From contig DJHK01000048.1 in NCBI GenBank assembly GCA_002433065.1, positions 15,479 to 24,196 of the forward strand: 8,718 bases of DNA, given 5' to 3'. The position numbers were made by a program, and so were the translations under genes. The stretch's first letter is position 1. Each line of letters opens with the position of its first letter. Under the pieces are notes generated by a model, which saw only the letters and a list, made by a program, of their open reading frames with translations, had not been told where the DNA came from and ran no database searches. Shown one piece after another: positions 6,824 through 8,718 of the stretch. This DNA is from Chloroflexi bacterium UBA6622. GTDB taxonomy: Bacteria; Chloroflexota; UBA11872.

Positions 6824-7948
6824 TTAGTTCGAGACTTTAACCCACGATTGGGTTCGCACACTGTCCAGGATCGCATCATGCACATAAAGCCCAGCAAGGC
6901 CATCCTGAAACGTTGGGTAACTTGGCTCAGGTTCACCCCTACCGGTAATGGCCCCGTAGAACTGTTGAAACATCAAGCGGAACGTTTCACTAAACCCTTC
7001 ACGGTACGCGCCGGGATTTGCAAACCAACCCATCGCAGGATCTGAGACCTGACGCGGATCAGCAACCACCTGCTGGTTTGGCTCATCCCGATGTCCCAGC
7101 CACAGCTCGTTAGGTCGTTCAGAATCCCACGCTGCGCCGCCATTTTCAGCATCGAGTTCTATACGAACACGATACGGATGACCTGCAGACATATGCGATA
7201 ACGAGAACACGCCGCGGGAACCATCTTCAAATCTGGCCAGTACATTGGAGACCTCATCACGGGCTGAAGCGTTCAAGGCCGAATCCGCCTCGGTTCCAGG
7301 TGGCAAGGAACGGTCGGAATAACCAGTTCCAAAATCCGCACAGACTTCGATCACCCGACTACCGGTCACATATGAAACGAGATCGATCAGGTGGCTTCCA
7401 GTAGTAGACGTGACCACCGTAGGTCCGCCGAGCCGGGGATCCAAACGCCAATCCCAGTCGGTGGGCGCCCACAACGTGTCGTCAGCAATGGACGCACGAA
7501 CAAGAAAAACCCGACCAAGGTCACCGGCAGCCCGTCGGGCCTTGAGATCCTGCACCAACGGGTAATAACGATTGTTAAAACACACCGCGTGACACAGATC
7601 ATCATGATCAACGTGTTCAACAATCGACCGAGCCTCCGCCACACTCGTAGCCAGGGGTTTTTCACAGACAACATGCAAGCCTGCAGTCAAGGCTGTCATG
7701 ACCATCCGATGGTGCAAGGTGTTTGGGGTACAAATGTGCACAACCTGCGCATCGCTACCTCGGATAGCTGTTTCAAGATCGGGATCCCCACGAGGAATAC
7801 CAAAACGTTCTGCAGCTTCCACACTCCGCTCGGGCGTCGAGGCCACGAGGCTTACGACATCCACACCGATTCGCCGCAGCACATCAATATGAATCCCTGC
7901 AATGGTTCCAGCCCCAACCACGATGGTTCGCGGGGGATTCTTGACCAT
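6824..7948 (-). CDS. Gfo/Idh/MocA family NAD(P)-dependent oxidoreductase
   Basis: This 374-residue cytosolic dehydrogenase starts with a Rossmann NAD(P)-binding segment: the glycine-rich turn GAGTIAG (12-18) follows the first strand. The EKP motif (96-98) of the Gfo/Idh/MocA family is present, with K97 expected to take part in hydride transfer. A downstream block ending in GSHLIDL (184-190) supplies H186 and D189, matching the conserved G-x-H-x-x-D region of sugar and inositol dehydrogenases. The C-terminal half has the sheet-domain pattern that forms the substrate pocket. Length is normal. Start ATG 7948 is supported by GGAAAGGA at 7953-7960, read leftward. It is the first gene of the leftward operon with the propeller and the deacetylase. 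Members oxidise a ring or chain hydroxyl of sugars, inositols and amino sugars; the exact substrate here is unknown. Confidence 0.94.
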   Translation of the reverse strand: MVKNPPRTIVVGAGTIAGIHIDVLRRIGVDVVSLVASTPERSVEAAERFGIPRGDPDLETAIRGSDAQVVHICTPNTLHHRMVMTALTAGLHVVCEKPLATSVAEARSIVEHVDHDDLCHAVCFNNRYYPLVQDLKARRAAGDLGRVFLVRASIADDTLWAPTDWDWRLDPRLGGPTVVTSTTGSHLIDLVSYVTGSRVIEVCADFGTGYSDRSLPPGTEADSALNASARDEVSNVLARFEDGSRGVFSLSHMSAGHPYRVRIELDAENGGAAWDSERPNELWLGHRDEPNQQVVADPRQVSDPAMGWFANPGAYREGFSETFRLMFQQFYGAITGRGEPEPSYPTFQDGLAGLYVHDAILDSVRTQSWVKVSN

Positions 7949-7995
7949 GGCGTCCTTTCCTTCTGCCTAGACTAAACAAACCCACTGGGATCGGG

Positions 7996-8007
7996 TACGT
8001 GTACGTG
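7996..8007. repeat. Two tandem TACGTG hexamers
   Basis: TACGTG occurs twice in direct tandem, and a partial third copy follows at 8008-8010. It lies about 50 bases before the oxidoreductase start codon on the leftward side, a place where a regulator could bind, but so short a repeat may be chance. Confidence 0.3.
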
Positions 8008-8100
8008 TATGGTCGCAAACTCGCAGGATTTCTTCGAAGCTCCTGGCATGGACGAAGACAGTCCACGTCCGTAAACTTCCGCGGTTGCAAGTACCAGCGC

Positions 8101-8121
8101 TCCCCAAAATAATTTTGGGGA
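8101..8121. promoter_or_regulatory. Perfect 21-bp palindrome, candidate operator
   Basis: Arm TCCCCAAAAT (8101-8110) is repeated exactly as its reverse complement (8112-8121) around a single central A at 8111. The arms are 10 bp with no mismatch. It lies 152 bases from the oxidoreductase start and 120 bases from the hydantoinase A start. Odd-centred operators of about this size are typical of dimeric regulators. As an RNA hairpin the one-base loop would not form well, and no T-run follows, so a DNA operator is the better reading. No regulator gene is visible in the window. Confidence 0.6.
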
Positions 8122-8230
8122 ACCACGTTCGAAAACCAAGATCTACTTGAACCTTGAGGTAAACACGTGTGTAAATTCGGGCCTATGTTTGGTATGACTG
8201 AACGTTTATCGGCTATCGCGTACATATCAA

Positions 8231-8236
8231 AGAGGA
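8231..8236 (+). promoter_or_regulatory. Ribosome binding site of the hydantoinase A gene
   Basis: AGAGGA ends 5 bases before the ATG at 8242. It is one of the clearest Shine-Dalgarno sequences in the window, and it confirms the start of a gene that would be missed by a search for complete frames, because its stop lies beyond the window. Confidence 0.6.
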
Positions 8237-8241
8237 ACTGA

Positions 8242-8718
8242 ATGGGCTTGCGCATTGGCATTGATACCGGAGGTACATTCACTGATCTGGTGCTCATGGA
8301 CGAAGCAACCGGCACAGTGCAGGTCGTCAAGCAACCTTCAACACCTGACGATCCCAGCCGAGCAATATTTCAAGCCCTCGAAAAATCGAAAGCATCATCC
8401 GCCGATATCAGCGGCTTTAGCCTAGGAACTACTGTCGCAGTAAATGCGCTTCTCCAACGTCAAGGAGCCCGAGTTCTCTACATCGCAACCGAGGGCTTCC
8501 AGGACGTCCCCTTCCTGCAACGAGTAGACCGAAAATTCCACTACGATTTGGATTGGGAACGCCCCCGACCGCTCGTCAAACGTCGGGATTGCCTTGGGGT
8601 CGCCGAACGTGTGGATTATCAAGGTGACATCGTTGATCCGTTGGGATCCGCAGATCTCGACACAATCGTCGCCAACGTTCGAGCCCAACTCAGCGATAAA
8701 TCCGACGAGCCGGTCGCG
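8242..8718 (+). CDS. Hydantoinase/oxoprolinase subunit A, N-terminal part (cut by window end)
   Basis: An open frame of 159 codons runs from ATG 8242 to the last base. It begins RIGIDTGGTFTD (residues 4-15), the ATP-binding phosphate-1 motif of the hydantoinase/5-oxoprolinase A family (actin-like ATPase fold). LGTTVAVNALLQRQGA (61-76) and a TEGFQDV block follow, both typical of the N-terminal domain. RPRPLVKRR and the ERVDYQGDIVDPL segment continue the family pattern. Complete family members are several hundred residues long, so most of the gene lies beyond the window, and a subunit B gene is often next to it. These enzymes use ATP to open cyclic amides such as hydantoins or 5-oxoproline; related acetone and acetophenone carboxylases share the fold, so the exact reaction is open. 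It diverges from the oxidoreductase operon across a region with a palindrome. Confidence 0.92.
   Translation, partial: MGLRIGIDTGGTFTDLVLMDEATGTVQVVKQPSTPDDPSRAIFQALEKSKASSADISGFSLGTTVAVNALLQRQGARVLYIATEGFQDVPFLQRVDRKFHYDLDWERPRPLVKRRDCLGVAERVDYQGDIVDPLGSADLDTIVANVRAQLSDKSDEPVA

Larger units (their letters stand above)
7949..8241. promoter_or_regulatory. Divergent regulatory region, oxidoreductase operon / hydantoinase gene
   Basis: This 293-base non-coding stretch lies between the leftward oxidoreductase start and the rightward hydantoinase A start. It contains the 21-bp palindrome at 8101-8121, a short tandem repeat at 7996-8007 and an 8-bp ACACGTGT palindrome at 8162-8169. Promoter boxes are not clear: TTGAAC (8147-8152) and TAAATT (8172-8177) are spaced 19 bases, wider than ideal. 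Its position and palindrome suggest shared control of both transcription units. Confidence 0.55.

Noticed and set aside
7597..7609. 13-bp palindrome GATCAT-C-ATGATC
   Set aside because: It lies inside the oxidoreductase coding region and is explained by a run of Asp and His codons (DHDD).
7391..7975. Long open frame (194 codons) on the + strand opposite the oxidoreductase gene
   Set aside because: The leftward frame has clear Gfo/Idh/MocA motifs and a good ribosome binding site. The antisense frame shows no domain pattern, and its product is rich in His, Arg, Ser and Pro, as expected for a shadow frame.
7884..8330. Leftward open frame (148 codons) crossing the divergent spacer
   Set aside because: It overlaps the start of the hydantoinase A gene on the other strand and the N-terminal region of the oxidoreductase gene. 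It has no recognisable motif, and it runs through the palindrome.
1..8718. Search for CRISPR arrays, tRNA or rRNA genes, transposases, integrases, toxin-antitoxin pairs and phage genes
   Set aside because: None was seen by eye; the window is almost fully accounted for by eight metabolic genes and their short spacers.

Overview
The window is a piece of bacterial chromosome of moderate GC content with tightly packed metabolic genes: eight protein-coding genes, no RNA genes, no insertion sequences, no CRISPR arrays and no phage genes that I can see. The protein families (class III aminotransferase, creatininase family, hydantoinase/oxoprolinase A, Gfo/Idh/MocA oxidoreductase, CE4-type deacetylase) are typical of catabolic accessory regions in free-living heterotrophs, for example environmental Actinobacteriota or Chloroflexota. 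The sequence gives no marker gene to fix the taxon, so this placement is a weak inference.

Layout, left to right. A cytosolic calcineurin-like metallophosphoesterase runs leftward (77-973). A 189-base divergent region separates it from a rightward run of three genes: a class III PLP aminotransferase (1163-2512), a creatininase-family metal amidohydrolase (2591-3436) and an SGNH hydrolase with GES in place of GDS (3449-4234). The last two are almost contiguous, and the SGNH ribosome binding site overlaps the creatininase stop codon. This run converges, with a 14-base gap, on a leftward three-gene operon: Gfo/Idh/MocA oxidoreductase (6824-7948), then a beta-propeller glycosidase-like protein (5169-6767), then a NodB-fold (PuuE-like) deacetylase (4249-5172). 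The last two overlap by four bases (ATGA). A 293-base divergent region (7949-8241) holds a perfect 21-bp palindrome and precedes a rightward hydantoinase/oxoprolinase subunit A gene, which is cut off by the window end.

Working together (inference): at least four of the enzymes act on or around C-N bonds (transamination, creatininase-type amide hydrolysis, NodB-type deacylation, hydantoinase-type ring opening). The propeller and the Gfo/Idh/MocA dehydrogenase point to a sugar or polyol part. None of the complete proteins shows a signal peptide or membrane segment, so processing appears to be intracellular. A plausible reading is a catabolic cluster for an N-acylated or cyclic-amide compound, possibly an amino-sugar derivative, with two transcription units diverging from the 7949-8241 region. 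The substrate cannot be named from sequence alone, and no transporter or regulator lies inside the window.
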